Positions 34,921 through 46,403 of a stretch of DNA of 64,000 nucleotides are shown here, piece after piece. The position numbers and the translations under genes were made by a program. The stretch spans positions 230,267,876 to 230,331,875 of the forward strand of contig CM070873.1 in assembly GCA_036365515.1 (NCBI GenBank). Direction: 5' to 3'. Origin of the DNA: Torymus aiolomorphi (lineage: Eukaryota; Arthropoda; Insecta; Hymenoptera; Torymidae). Numbering within the stretch: position 1 is the stretch's first letter; the number at the start of each line of letters is the position of its first letter. The notes beneath the pieces are model-generated. The model searched no databases, was not told the DNA's origin, and worked only from the letters and a program-made list of their open reading frames with translations.

Positions 34921-35174
34921 ATTATCGATAGTTCTTACCCATAACCTACATCTTTGACGTTTGCGCATATAAATTTCAGGTTATATATATTGTGCTCAAA
35001 AACAACTTAGTATTGTCGTCACAGCAATACTCAATCTTTTGAGAGCGAAACCGAACTAATAAAACCAGTTTAGTTGTCACAACTATACGGTATCGGTATG
35101 AGCCTAACAGCTATACTTCTATTGCTGTCAGACCAAAAATATTGTCAGATTTCATATACTTTTTTTTCAGTGTA

Positions 35175-35482
35175 GGTGAAAAATAGTTTTGGAGGGGTAG
35201 TTTTTTCTAAATTACGGTGAACCTGGTGTTTTTGGATGCTGCATTTTAGACCATCGCTTTTAGATGGTGTCTTTTATGTAATATAAAAAATGCAACCATT
35301 CCCTTGAAAACATCGATTACAGACCTTTGTTAACTGGGCTTAATACATAACCATAATGATGCCTTCATTAGAGTGCATTTAAATTTAACTAGTGGGGACG
35401 AGCCAGTGTCTACGATTAGATTCGCAAAATATTTCTACGAAATAAATACACGAATAAAACTTTCTTCTACACTTTACACGTA
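35175..35482. other. Spacer left of the LINE fragment
   Basis: AT-rich. The exact 5' edge of the LINE cannot be seen. Confidence 0.4.
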
Positions 35483-36736
35483 CCTGTATCTTTACATCGC
35501 ACAACAAATCTCTCGTAGACGTTTATTACTCTTCGAAGGTACAGTGGCTCTGTACTAGGATCCCCAATCTGGATCATCCTGTACGACGGATTGCTTAGGC
35601 AACCGCTCCCACATGGGGTGTCGATAGTAGCTTACGCAGATGATATTGCTCTCATTATCGTTGGGAAAACCATCGAAGATGTGCAATACCTCGGAGATAC
35701 GGCAATCGAGGTAGTAGGAGATTGGTTGGGCGACCATGAACTCAGTCTTGCTGCCGAAAAGACCGAGGCAGTGCTCATTGCCAGAACAAAAAAGAGAGTC
35801 TACGCCACTTTCACGGTCAACGACGAGAAGATCAAGACAAGGGACACCATGAAGTACCTAGGAGTCACAATAGATGCGCGGATGTCGTTCAAAGACCACC
35901 TTAGGAACGCAGGATTAAAGGCATCAAAAGTGGCTCGAGCACTCGCAGGCATCATGCCAAACATAGGAGGGCCGAAGCAGCCACGACGGTTGCTTCTTTC
36001 ATCGATGGTTTATTCCGTGATCCTGTACGGAGCCCCCATCTGGGCTAATGCTATACGTAGTAACCCAAGCTATGGTGCAGCTTGCCGAAGGGCCTGCAGG
36101 ACAATCGCGCTGAGAGTGGACTGCGCCTATCGTATCGTATCAGACATCTCTCTCTCGGTAGTCGCCGGACTGCCACCCTTGGACCTAATGGCATGTGAGA
36201 GAGCTGAGGTATATCGCGAAGGAGTGATAAGAGAAGAGGGCGAACTTGACCAGGGACCACGTCAAAACCGATGGTTCAGGAAGACTGTGGAAGAGTGGCA
36301 GCGCGGATGGGATATAGCAGACAAAGGTCGGTGGACCCATCGCATTATCCCATGTGTCGTAGAGTGGACGGAGAGGAGACACGGACTCGTGACCTTTCAT
36401 CTCACCCAGGTACTAACCGGGCATGACTGCTTTCGCAGCTACCTGAAGAGAATTGGAGTGTACGAAAGCGCGGAGTGCCCAACATGTCCTGAAAGTGATT
36501 AGGACGTTGAACACGCTTTGTTCGTATGCCCCAGGTTTCGGGAAGAGAGAGAAAGGTTTCAGGCCTTATGGGAAGGCCCCTTAACTTCCGAGGGCATCGG
36601 GAGATGCTTACTCTCTTCGCAGAGAGGATGGGATGCTGTGATTGGTCTCGTCACCGAGGTGGTGGACAGATTGAACTCCATAAACCGAGAAGAAGAAAGA
36701 AGAGGAAACCATCTCACAGAGGACCAGGCGGGGTAG
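35483..36736 (+). pseudogene. R1-clade LINE ORF2 fragment (reverse transcriptase C-terminal half)
   Basis: In retrotransposition this protein would copy element RNA into DNA at a nicked chromosomal target. Visible in order: a diverged stretch just before the RT core (SRRRLLLFEGT, about 35508-35543) in one frame; then, after a frame change near 35540, the conserved GSVLGSPIWIILYDG segment (35546-35590). The catalytic YADD box follows at 35633-35644, then thumb motifs (KTEAV, MKYLGVTID) and a C-terminal region with CPTC...HALFVC, a CCHC-type motif. Three lesions disable it: loss of everything upstream (endonuclease and most of RT), the frameshift, and an in-frame TAG at 36500-36502 inside the CCHC motif. 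Reading resumes in the same frame to TAG at 36734-36736. Family assignment is from recognised motifs, not a search. Confidence 0.88.
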
Positions 36737-36949
36737 AGGGCCGTAAAGGCTGCGACTGCCCTCCGCGAAGTAATGTCTAACGGCGGTTTGCGCGGGGGCA
36801 ATTACAGTCGGGGGGGGGGCTGCTATAGAACAGCAGCAGGGGGTTTTAGTAGGTATTGCCAGAAATAGTCGAGTCTTACATAACATCTCGTATGCGTAAA
36901 TGCATTTTTCCTAACCTTCTCCTCCTTCTCCTCCTCCAAAAAAAAAAAA
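35483..36949 (+). mobile_element. R1-clade non-LTR retrotransposon, 5'-truncated
   Basis: Carries the C-terminal part of ORF2 (separate entry), a GC-rich 3' region of about 200 bp with a G-run near 36812-36821, and an A-run at about 36938-36950. The A-run joins directly to a (CA)n array that belongs to a DINE/Helentron-like tail. The lack of an RNase H region after the RT, and a cysteine-histidine motif near the C terminus, are typical of the R1 clade. Confidence 0.85.
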
Positions 36950-37100
36950 ACCACACACACACACACACACACACATCTACGAAGAAAAATTATCTCAAAA
37001 TCAACAAATACCGACATATATCGCCTTAAAACATCTTTTTGAACATTTTTTTGTCTCGAAATTTTTTTTCGCCGTTACAAAGCTTCCTCTATGAGGAAGC
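36950..37100 (+). mobile_element. Tail of a DINE/Helentron-like repeat
   Basis: (CA)n at about 36951-36975, about 107 bp of AT-rich sequence, then the hairpin GCTTCCTC-TAT-GAGGAAGC at 37082-37100. Microsatellite, spacing and hairpin match the end of the 16600-18152 element. The upstream part has been replaced by the LINE. Confidence 0.6.
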
Positions 37101-37116
37101 AAAAGATATGAAAACT

Positions 37117-38200
37117 GCAACATTGAAAATTGTTATTTTTTGCAATTTTTGGTTAAAATCCAACTTTTGTCATTTTTTTACTCAAAATCTTGAAACTTTT
37201 TGTATAGAATATTGATTGGAAAAAATTTTGCTGGATATTTTAAAACCACAATTATAATGTAAATATTATGTAGTGTTATTAATAGTGTTATTATAATGTA
37301 AATATTATGTAGTGTTATTAATTATGTTATTGATAATCCAATATTACAGATATTTATATTCAGGAAAACCTCTATCGAATGTTCAGAAAAATATTTGTAC
37401 ATTATTAAGTAAGTATTCATTCATGTTTAGAATAAATTCTTTATCAGGGTGTTTGAATCTCTGATGTCAGTCAGTTATAATATCTATTCAGAAAATTCAA
37501 AGTAAGTAAGGTTTGAACACATTGCTAAATATATTGTATAAAGTATTCGACAAATAAAATTAGTTTTTTAATGTACATTTACTGCCAATACAAAATTTGG
37601 CAGCAAGATAGGTGACATGAAGTCTTCAAAGAATACTCAATCACAGAATGCCATACGCATGATTTAACAATTTTATGGTTTGTATCAATTTTCAATGTGA
37701 TGTAGAATTTTTTCCTTAGCTCGGCCAATAATCAATTTTTTTTTAATTAAAGTATTTGATCTAAAGATTTGAAAAAAAATTTGCTGGAGAAATTTGGTCC
37801 TAGCGTAGTCCTTACTATTGGTCGATGAAGGTATATCAAAAACCAACCAATCAGAAACTTTCACAACGAATCCACATTGTATGATTTATGACTATGACCT
37901 ATGAGCTTAATACTTGTAGACTCATCCACTGATTGGTTCATTCACAAAGCTCAGCTAATCAGCAGGGAAGTCTACGAGTATTGGTATAATAGTCATAAGT
38001 CATAGATCATGCAATGTGGATTCGCTGTCAAAATGGGTCATAAAAGAATACTGGCACATTCTATAAATATAATGCAAACTTTTTTCTAATTAATGTTCTA
38101 TACAAAAAGTTTCAAGATTTTGAGTAAAAAAAATGACAAAAGTTGGACAAAAGTTGGATTTTAACCAAAAATTGTAAAAAATAACAATTTTCAATGTTGC
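37117..38200. mobile_element. Long-TIR foldback element
   Basis: About 115-bp arms at 37117-37232 and about 38083-38200 are near-identical reverse complements, from GCAACATTGAAAATTGTTAT to AAACTTTTTGTATAGAA. A second inverted pair lies inside (CGAATCCACATTG near 37868 and its complement near 38020). No coding sequence. It begins 16 bp after the hairpin at 37100. Confidence 0.8.
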
Positions 38201-39270
38201 ATACCTTTTTTATTTATGCAAATATCGATCTAAAATTTTAGGAACATGTTTTTTTCATAAAAAACGAAGAGTAAAAAAATTGAGCGATTTTAAAATTTTG
38301 AGCTGCTCACTTCACATGAAATATCTGATTATATATACATACGGCTGTACATTTGCGCGATCGCTTAGAAGGCCAAGTGTTCGAAATCCAATTGGAGTTT
38401 CTAAAATCTAGTCGTAAAAGGTTGCCCCTCATTTTGCATTTTGCACATGCACTATACGCATGTGTAGTCGAATTTCCGACTATTGAGTTAAAATCTAACA
38501 GGGTAAAATAGATGTAGTAAACAAGTTTTCGATCGAAATTGAATTTTGTTAAGTTTTAACAGTATACATTATTAATGAATAATTAAGTGTTGATAGATAA
38601 TCAATTTTCTGGAAATTAATGAATCCGCTGTGATTAAAATTCACGTAATGACACACGTTTTACCTACACATAATCCTGTTATTAGAAACGTGATTGTTTC
38701 TGTACAGATTACCAGTAGATTATGAAACAGAACATTTACTGATCACATAAGTTGCTCCAATTTTAATGAAACGTCAGATTATACAGTACGTTTTTATAAT
38801 CACCAAAATTATTGTATTTACAATAAATAATTTATGTAATAATCGTATACAAAACGTTCACAGTTATTGTGCATTAATTAATATTAATATATGAATAATC
38901 AAACAGCGTTTGAATAAATAGTAAATGTTATTGACGTAAATCTTCTTAAATATTGCTTGATTTTATTATACCAAAATCTGACTTTTCTTTTCCTCCAATT
39001 TATTCATGTGCAAATTGAATTAAATAAAATAGATGATATCATTAATATCGATTCATTAATTTACATTAATATCGGACTCTAATTAATTAACATTACCTAT
39101 TAACAGACAATAACTGAATCCTTTCCTTTCTATAAATTATCTACCCTTAACCAAAGAGAACGACGATACCCTGAAACAATCAAAACCCTCCTACTGCAAG
39201 TATTATCGAAACTTACTTTTCACCCAGGCACAATTCAATCCTACCTACCTATACCTATAGAAACCAATAA
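38201..39270. other. AT-rich spacer
   Basis: No gene or repeat recognised. Confidence 0.5.
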
Positions 39271-39499
39271 AGTTTCCCGTCTGGCAGGCGACGGCGATCG
39301 ACAGTAGCTCACGCATTCAACTCGACGCGAAACTCCTAAAATATATCATAATTTCACGGAGAACAGCTCACCACCAAAAGGCGCAAGCGCGGGTTTCCTG
39401 AAAGAATTTCCACCTAGCTCACCTAAAACGTGTAGGTATATACTTATACCCATACAACGCGCTCGGCGGTCCGTGAGTGGATTCGACTCACTTTCTCGC

Positions 39500-39502
<3 letters not shown>

Positions 39503-39562
<60 letters not shown>
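39503..39562. repeat. (CT)n microsatellite
   Basis: Pure CT repeat of about 60 bp. Confidence 0.95.
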
Positions 39563-39567
<5 letters not shown>

Positions 39568-40269
39568 TCCGCCTCCACGTTATTCGCGAGAGAGAGGGAG
39601 ACCCGGAGCATTGAGCATCGCTGGCGTCTCAAGGCCGCGCTGTCCGAGACCTAAGGACATCACGCGGGAGTCGAGACTCTCGAGACTCTCTCCCCACTCT
39701 CCATCTCTATACATCCACCTTCTTCGCGGCGATACGATCGGCGCAGAATCGCCACCAGCAGCAGCAGCAGCAGCACCGCGGCCGCCTGTACCACTGCACC
39801 GGCGCGAGCGCTGCTCCGATTCGCAAAAATCAATAAGCGCTCTCTCACTCGCGTATACATGTATGCGTATGTATATATATATATATATGGATTACACGCG
39901 TACGCGCTTCGTTACAAAAAAGGGGGAGCTTTGCGGACCTGTCGCTTTCACCCCTTTTGCGCTGACTGACCCTCTCTGCATGCGCCTGTATGTTACGCAC
40001 AATGCGCCGTATAGTCCGACGTGTGCCGTCTCTTCCGCCGCGCTGGGTTTTATTTTAGCGGACGCACGCAGCGAACGCACTGCACTGCTTTTCGGATGCA
40101 CGTGCGAGCGAGCGAGTGAGCGCCTTTGAACTTGAGAGAATTGTATACGCGTGTGCGTGAGAAGCGCAGCAGCAGTGTTGGGAGCTCCTGCTGCTGCTAC
40201 TGCTGCTGCTGCTATAGGCACGCGTTTTATACTTTTTACTGAAGAGAGAGAGAGGGAGAAGAGTGAGAG

Positions 40270-40273
<4 letters not shown>

Positions 40274-40304
<31 letters not shown>
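40274..40304. repeat. (GA)n microsatellite
   Basis: GA repeat of about 31 bp, preceded by shorter interrupted GA runs from 40244. Confidence 0.9.
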
Positions 40305-40307
<3 letters not shown>

Positions 40308-40640
40308 TGTCACAGCCGCTTATTGCGGAATTTATATTTACGAGCGGTGGGATGAGTTGTCGGTTCCGAGAGAGGGAATGTGCATCATACGAACTCCCAC
40401 GCGTGCACTTCTATGTGTGTGCGAGAGGAAGAAGGAGAGGAAACCAATTATGAATTTGATTTTCTGTTCTTCAAAAAAAAGTTTTTTTGTCTTGTGTGGC
40501 GCCCTTCCTCTCGTGCGGCACAAAGGCTCGTTATTTTCGTGCTTCGCGTGGTAGTTTACGGCTAGAGTTCGCCTGTGTAAGTGTGTATCTTGTGTGTGCC
40601 GTCTGACAATTGCGTGTATGTAAAAAACTTGGTAAAAACG

Positions 40641-41510
40641 CATTGTTTTCCAATGGTTTAGCAGGTTGCATTGGTTTGAGAAGGTTGGACTGTGGTTTTA
40701 AGTTTTTAAATGTTAAATATGGTATAGCCTACTAAATTGTTAGTTATACATTTACTTGTATATAAGATGAAATAATAATAATAAATTAGAAATAAGTATC
40801 TACAACTTATATATTTTCATTTTTATAGTTCATTCAAAATTAATTTAATGATTTATTATTGTATCTACGTCTTCAATTTGTAAGGTTAATGAGACTATTA
40901 AGTATTTTTAAATATGTAAAGTCACTTTTAAACGCTTATTAAATGGCCATTGTCGTTTTAATAGCAATTTAAAATTAACTTTACATGCAGAAAATTTATG
41001 AGGTATTTTTCATCTTGCCTCGACCATAAATTTCCGCGAAGAAATAAGAAATTTCACGGACATTTATAATGGTTACGTTCATTTGAAAACAACTGTCTAT
41101 GTTCTACATTGCTATTACTCTAATGTATTTTTTTGTTCTGACCTAAAAATTTAATAAATTAAACTTTCTAATTCTTTTACTGCCGTGTTTCATTAATATA
41201 TAGCATTATCATATTATAAAATAGCATGGTTAAAGAAAGTCAATTAAAACTTGTTAATCATTATTCTCACTATGTTTTGCATAAGTAAATATTTTTATAT
41301 ATCAATAAGAATAACCTCATTGTAAATATGCATTTTCAAACTTGTTTCTCATTAAATTTATTCTATGGAAACTATTATATTTTGTAACATATTTTGTGCA
41401 TAATTAGCTTTTTGACGATTTATTATATTTCTTAATAAGTACTGCAAATTTTTATGAGCAAATTGAAAGCATTTGAGAAAGTACTCATTAATTTTTGAAA
41501 ATACATAGAA
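40641..41510. other. AT-rich spacer
   Basis: No gene recognised. Confidence 0.5.
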
Positions 41511-42620
41511 AAAGACAAAATTGATTGTCGCGAAAAACGACCACCACCGACTACAGATTTGCACCAAAATTCGACCAGAAATAACAAAAATTTCCAAACC
41601 TCTACTTCCACTTATTGTTACCAATGCACGCATATATATCCCACGACTCCCACCACGAAATCTCAACCCATATTTCATTCCCTGCCCTGCCACGTGTATA
41701 CCCATACATATACACCGGTGCCTACAGCGACAATCGTACCAGTCGCCAAAACATAAAAGAAGCAACAACTGCAAGCCGCAGGCTCCCATCGTAAAGTCGC
41801 GAGCCAAGTTCAATGTCAGAGTCTGCGGGCCCGGTGCCTACACACGCGCCTGCAGCAGCTTAGAAACACAGACCCACGCTTCCTCCCTTTCTTCTCCCTC
41901 CTGACTTCTCTCTCTCTCCCTCTCCTTCCCCCTCATGCGCGTAGTCGCGACGATCCCAGCGAATCGAGGCAGGTGCTGGACAACGAAGCCTTCGGCAGGT
42001 TGGCCCGCGCTCCGATCAAGGTCAAGTACACGCTGCAGAGTTGGGAGCCTGCTGCTACCTACTATACTACCACTTACTACACTAGACTCGCGCGCGCAAG
42101 GTTGTGGGCGAAACTGTATACTATCGTCTCTCGATCCCTCGCTCGCTCGCCACGTGCGGATGCGGGCTGCTATTTTTCGCGAAACATCTGCGCGCGCGCG
42201 CGCTGCATATCCCTTTTCGTCTTCAAGGTCGCGGACTAATTTCACGAGGGGCGAGAGAGAGAGAGAGAGAGCGCGCGCGGCACACATAATGCCTCGTCGT
42301 CGTCGTCTTGTGTGTATGCGAGTTGGGCGAAAAAAAGGGCTAAATTGCTGTTTGCCGAGTGGCGGGCTATTTACGTCGTTAGATCGTCGCCGGGTTGGAG
42401 CGAGTGAGTGAGAGAGGGAGAGAAAGAGATTGTTACGTGGCCGAGATACATATACGCGCTTCTTTTTTTTCGGCTCGGTTCGCGTTGGGTGACTGGACGG
42501 TGGGATGGTTCGAGGTTACGAGATGTGGCGCAAGAATTAATTGGATGCGAGGATGCGCCGCGATGCATTATTTAAGAGGTCCGCTGCTACAATTTTCTTA
42601 GACAGCTCATTTGTATGAGC
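41511..42620. other. CpG-retaining island
   Basis: CpG-rich from about 41760, with GA run 42249-42271, CGCG run 42191-42202 and a CGTCGT run near 42294-42306. Overlapping frames up to 158 codons on both strands lack recognisable domains. Confidence 0.45.
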
Positions 42621-42790
42621 GACGCGATGAAGTTTTAATTGAGAATTTAATAATGTTTTGCGCATAGGATATGATGGCGATCAGATTTCTTTGTTTATTG
42701 AGTGTTTTGATTTAAAATAAAATTAGCAATGCATTATACTTCTCAAACGAGAATGCCAACGAGCGCTTTACTAATATAACAATAAGGATC

Positions 42791-43494
42791 TATCTGTGGC
42801 TTTCCGGAAAACCACGTAAGTGACGAGTTTTTCAAAATAGGTTTTATACCTTATTTCGTGTCTTCGAACAGTCCTCTGTCACGTAATCGTGACAGAAATT
42901 ACGAAAGTGCACTCGTTGTCTTGAATCAACACAGGGAAAAATGCTATAACTCCATTTTTTCAAGATGTTCCCAGAATAACTACGTATCTCCATTTTTTTA
43001 GAATAACTCCCGGAAAAACAACATAACTTCACATTTTTTTAAAGAATAATTCCCGAAAAAAACGATACGACTCCACTTTTCCAATAAGAGAGGCAAACGT
43101 TCCTTATTCTTATAAGGATAGCAAGGTAGCTGCATTAGAAAGAGTACACACATTTGCTCCTACAAACTCCCATGAGCGATAGTTCATATTTATCATGTAT
43201 ATACTTGCCGAAAAATAATATAATTGTCATTGAGACTGGAAAACCCACGTAACTCCACTGAAATTTTTGTTTATTCCCGGAATAACCACATAAGTGAAAG
43301 TCGTTTTCTAAGATGAACGCTATTTGGTGTAGTTACTATGGTAAAAAATATGTTATTTAGATTAGTATTCATTAGTAGTCATAGTGGCAGTGTTGCATTC
43401 GATCTGATTTGTCTTATTTGATTTAAAACACTCGATTTACTTGAAATAATGAAAAGTGGAGATAAGTGATTATTCCTGGAAGCCACAGATATAT
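42791..43494. mobile_element. CTGTGGCTTCC element, reiterated type, copy 2 (inverted)
   Basis: Left end TATCTGTGGCTTTCCGGAAA, right end CTGGAAGCCACAGATATA. The interior repeats the complement of the GGAGTTACGTGGTTTTTCC unit several times. It is the reverse-orientation counterpart of 15927-16593 (shared GTGCACTCGTTGTCTTGAAT at 42908, complement near 16455) plus about 180 bp not present there. Confidence 0.8.
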
Positions 43495-43975
43495 AAAGCT
43501 GCTATAATCATGAAAAATGCGTGTAATCTTTTACATTGAAGTAACAAACTTACCTGTATACAAAGAAGGAAGTATTTAAAGTTATTTTTTTTTTATTTTT
43601 ACTATTGAATGCCATATGAAATATTTATTTTTCTATACTTATTTTATAGCACACATCACTCTTCTTTATTGCAACTTTACAGTCACTATTTCCCTGATGA
43701 ACTTATTTTCTCCATTTTATGTTTTGACAAGTTCTTATTCAATAGGATTGATTTGGTACGATAGTCTGCGTTCCTATATACTTACTGTTCGTCCATTGGT
43801 ATTCTCCTTTGCGATTCTTATACTTCATCTACATCCTATTGAGATTGAGAAATGCAATTGTCTCAAATTTTACTTGAAAAGAATTGGAACTTTTTATAAC
43901 GTATAGATATTAAATAATTATGAGTAGAATGAATTTTTTATCGTTCGCTTTTTAATTTTATTATAGGGTGACTTC
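43495..43975. other. AT-rich spacer
   Basis: A 96-codon frame at 43616-43906 is rich in aromatic and aliphatic residues. I cannot link it to any family. Confidence 0.4.
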
Positions 43976-44906
43976 ACCAGAAAATGAACAAATGAGGAAA
44001 TAGTAATTTTTGTTATTCAATTAAGAGTCTTAAAAATGGATTAAAAGTAAACATCTTTTTTAATTAGTATTTTAAAATCTTCAAACTTTACGTCAGTAAC
44101 AAAATTTTAGATAAAGAATAAAAGTAAAAATTTTGTTTAAAAGAAAACTGTAAATATCTTCTAAAAACCAGTAAATGAACACGTGGTGCTAGTGACTGAA
44201 CACTTTGAAACCAGTGAATGAACACTTACTTTGTATATACTTGTGTAAGTTCAGTAACAGTAATTTTGGAATCTGAATGTTGAAAGTTGACACAAGGATG
44301 ATAATGATAGACTTTATGTATTAAAACTAAACATTAAATATTAAACATTATTGATTTTTGATATACAGTACAGCATGAGGTGCGAATAACGTTCGTCCAT
44401 TGGGTTGCCGAGATAAGACTCGCGGCCCAGCAAAGAGTGTTCGTCCATTCACTAGATTCAGGAGTATAAAATGAACCAAAGTTGGAACACGTAAATTACA
44501 TTTAAATAATTAACTTTTTTATTAAAAATAATATCGAATCGTCAACTAGTAAGTATAAAACTTCATTTAGACGTAAGATTTTAGCACAAAAACTTTCGAT
44601 TTTGAAAAAACTTCAGCATATGCCTACAGTGCATCTGCGTCACCCTTATAGCGAATGCCGTATATTTAATTCTCATCACGATATCGCAAGATTAATAATT
44701 TTTTTTTCATCCAAGGCAATTCATTTCATATCATGTACAATATATAAAATGAAAGGAAATTTCTCAAAGATTTCAAAATCACGATTATATTTGATACACA
44801 AAATGTACAAATTTTACAATTTTAAATATTTAAATTTTATATAATATATTTTAAGTATTATATCAAAACGTTCATTCACTGGTAACTGTTCCAATACTGG
44901 TCACCC
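43976..44906. mobile_element. GGGTGACT TIR element, most complete copy
   Basis: Starts GGGTGACTTCACCAG, and the right end reverse-complements to GGGTGACCAGTATTGG. TA lies on both sides (43974-43975, 44907-44908). The motif GTGAATGAACAC and variants recur near 44173-44225. Relative to the 25859 copy it has an extra CpG-containing segment of about 60-90 bp near 44390-44452, flanked by GTTCGTCCA. No coding sequence recognised. Confidence 0.8.
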
Positions 44907-45070
44907 TACTTAAGTACATTTTATTCACCTCATATAATTTTCTTATGTACCATGCCAACAATTTTCTCTAGCCGTGCATTTTTAACGAACTAACATAATA
45001 TCCTTAGTTACGCTAATTAACAAAACAACGTCGACTTTCAAAAATTACTTTCGAATTCAACGCCCGTCGG

Positions 45071-46385
45071 TCGCTCTTCCATCCGCAGTCACTCCGCACC
45101 GGCGCGCGCGAATTCCACGTGATATCCGCGCAGAATCATACTCAATGATAGAGGCGCGACTTTCGTTCCACGCTGGCATCGCGATAACGTTGCTATAGCG
45201 AACAGACGGACAGCCGGCCGCATATATGTTCCCTCTCTCGACTTACGCACATGTCGACTCACTTATGCCGAGCGAACAAAAAGAACCCAAAAGAGCAGCC
45301 CTCTTCTTGTTCCTCGCGTCCTTTAAAATCTGGCGAGCATATAATATACAGGAACGCGCTGCAGCGATTAACGAGAGGAAGAAGCCTAGAATCAGCAGAT
45401 GTGCTCTATAGATAAGCGAGCACGGTCGTCTTTTTTTTCTCGCACGCGCGTGCATGCAGCCTTCTCTCTACACATACAGGGCACATCTGCCGCGGCGCCT
45501 GTAGTAGCGCAAACTTCGCACAGCCGTTCTTTATACACGCGCGTTATATACACATATAGACGCGACTATCCCAAAGCAAAGCTATGCACATTTCTACGGA
45601 GCAGCCGAGTGGAAAAGGCTGCAGTCAGGCTTTTACGTAACACACATAGAGCGCACAGTTGCGGCGCACAGTGCATATAAGAGAAAGAGCGCACTGCTGC
45701 GCGATATAATACAATGTGTGCAATTGCGATTCAAGGCCGCGCGAGCGAGCGATCGTGACTGGTTTAATAGCCCGTCTCGAGAGCCGTACGTGTGTGTGTC
45801 TGCGCGCGTCTGATGTGCATGTACGTATATTACATATGCGCGCGCTCGAGAGAGACACAGACCTGCAATGCATATACATGTGTGTATGTGTCTCGATGCT
45901 GCTGTCGCTGCGCTGCAGCCTCCTGCAATTATAATTCAGTTCGAGGGAGTAAAAGAGGGGCGCTGAGTGGAGAAAGAGGGAGAGGTGAAAAGGAGAGCGC
46001 GTTATCCTCGTATATGGCTATATAGCGCAGCTTTTAAGCCGCGGGGGCATTTAAATGCCCCCGCGGACATCGGACAATTGCACCTGTCGAGCGCGCGCGA
46101 GGGTATAAGTATGTGCGCTCGTTGTGCCTTTGTCCGCGTCGTTCATGCGCGCGTGCACGCGAGTGATGTGCAAAAGCTCTCCTCTGCGCTCTCATAATAC
46201 GTGCGCTGCATCTCGAAGGTATCGATGACCTAGAGATGTCGATTCACGAAAGAGAACGTCGTTGTCCGCGCAGCAGTGACTTTTTGCGATCTTCTTCTTC
46301 GTTTCTTTAGAGCGGGCAAATGTGAGCACAGTTGTCACACGGGCGTTTCTCAGTAGAATTTTTGCGGTGCGTTAGCACTTTTTTA
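45071..46385. other. CpG-retaining island
   Basis: CpG-rich with CGCG runs, TGTG runs and a perfect palindrome (46039-46066). Short frames on both strands have no recognisable domain. Confidence 0.45.
46039..46066. repeat. 28-bp perfect palindrome without spacer
   Basis: CCGCGGGGGCATTT at 46039-46052 is followed immediately by its exact reverse complement AAATGCCCCCGCGG at 46053-46066. Confidence 0.9.
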
Positions 46386-46403
46386 TTTTTTTTTTTTTTT
46401 TTT
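46386..46403. repeat. Poly(T) tract
   Basis: Eighteen T in a row at the boundary between the CpG block and AT-rich DNA. Confidence 0.9.

Larger units (their letters stand above)
33628..35172. mobile_element. TIR element with CACTGAAAAAAAAGTAT ends carrying a repeat array
   Basis: Starts CACTGAAAAAAAAGTAT and the right end reverse-complements to the same 17 bases. TA lies outside each end (33626-33627, 35173-35174). The interior is dominated by about ten units of an 89-bp repeat in two opposed blocks (33945-34265 and 34286-34920). No transposase is recognisable, so the element looks non-autonomous. Confidence 0.8.
39271..40640. other. CpG-retaining island with CT and GA arrays
   Basis: CpG-rich with (CT)n 39503-39562, CAG run 39759-39775, (TA)n 39870-39888, CTG runs 40188-40213 and (GA)n 40274-40304. 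The longest plus-strand frame (39473-40129) starts within the CT array and shows no known domain. Possible regulatory DNA or untranslated exon. Confidence 0.45.

Noticed and set aside
43616..43906. 96-codon hydrophobic frame ending near CLKFYLKRIGTF
   Set aside because: A short resemblance to SYLKRIGVY in the LINE at 36.45 kb was noticed, but the rest does not align and the region is AT-rich. Too weak to call.
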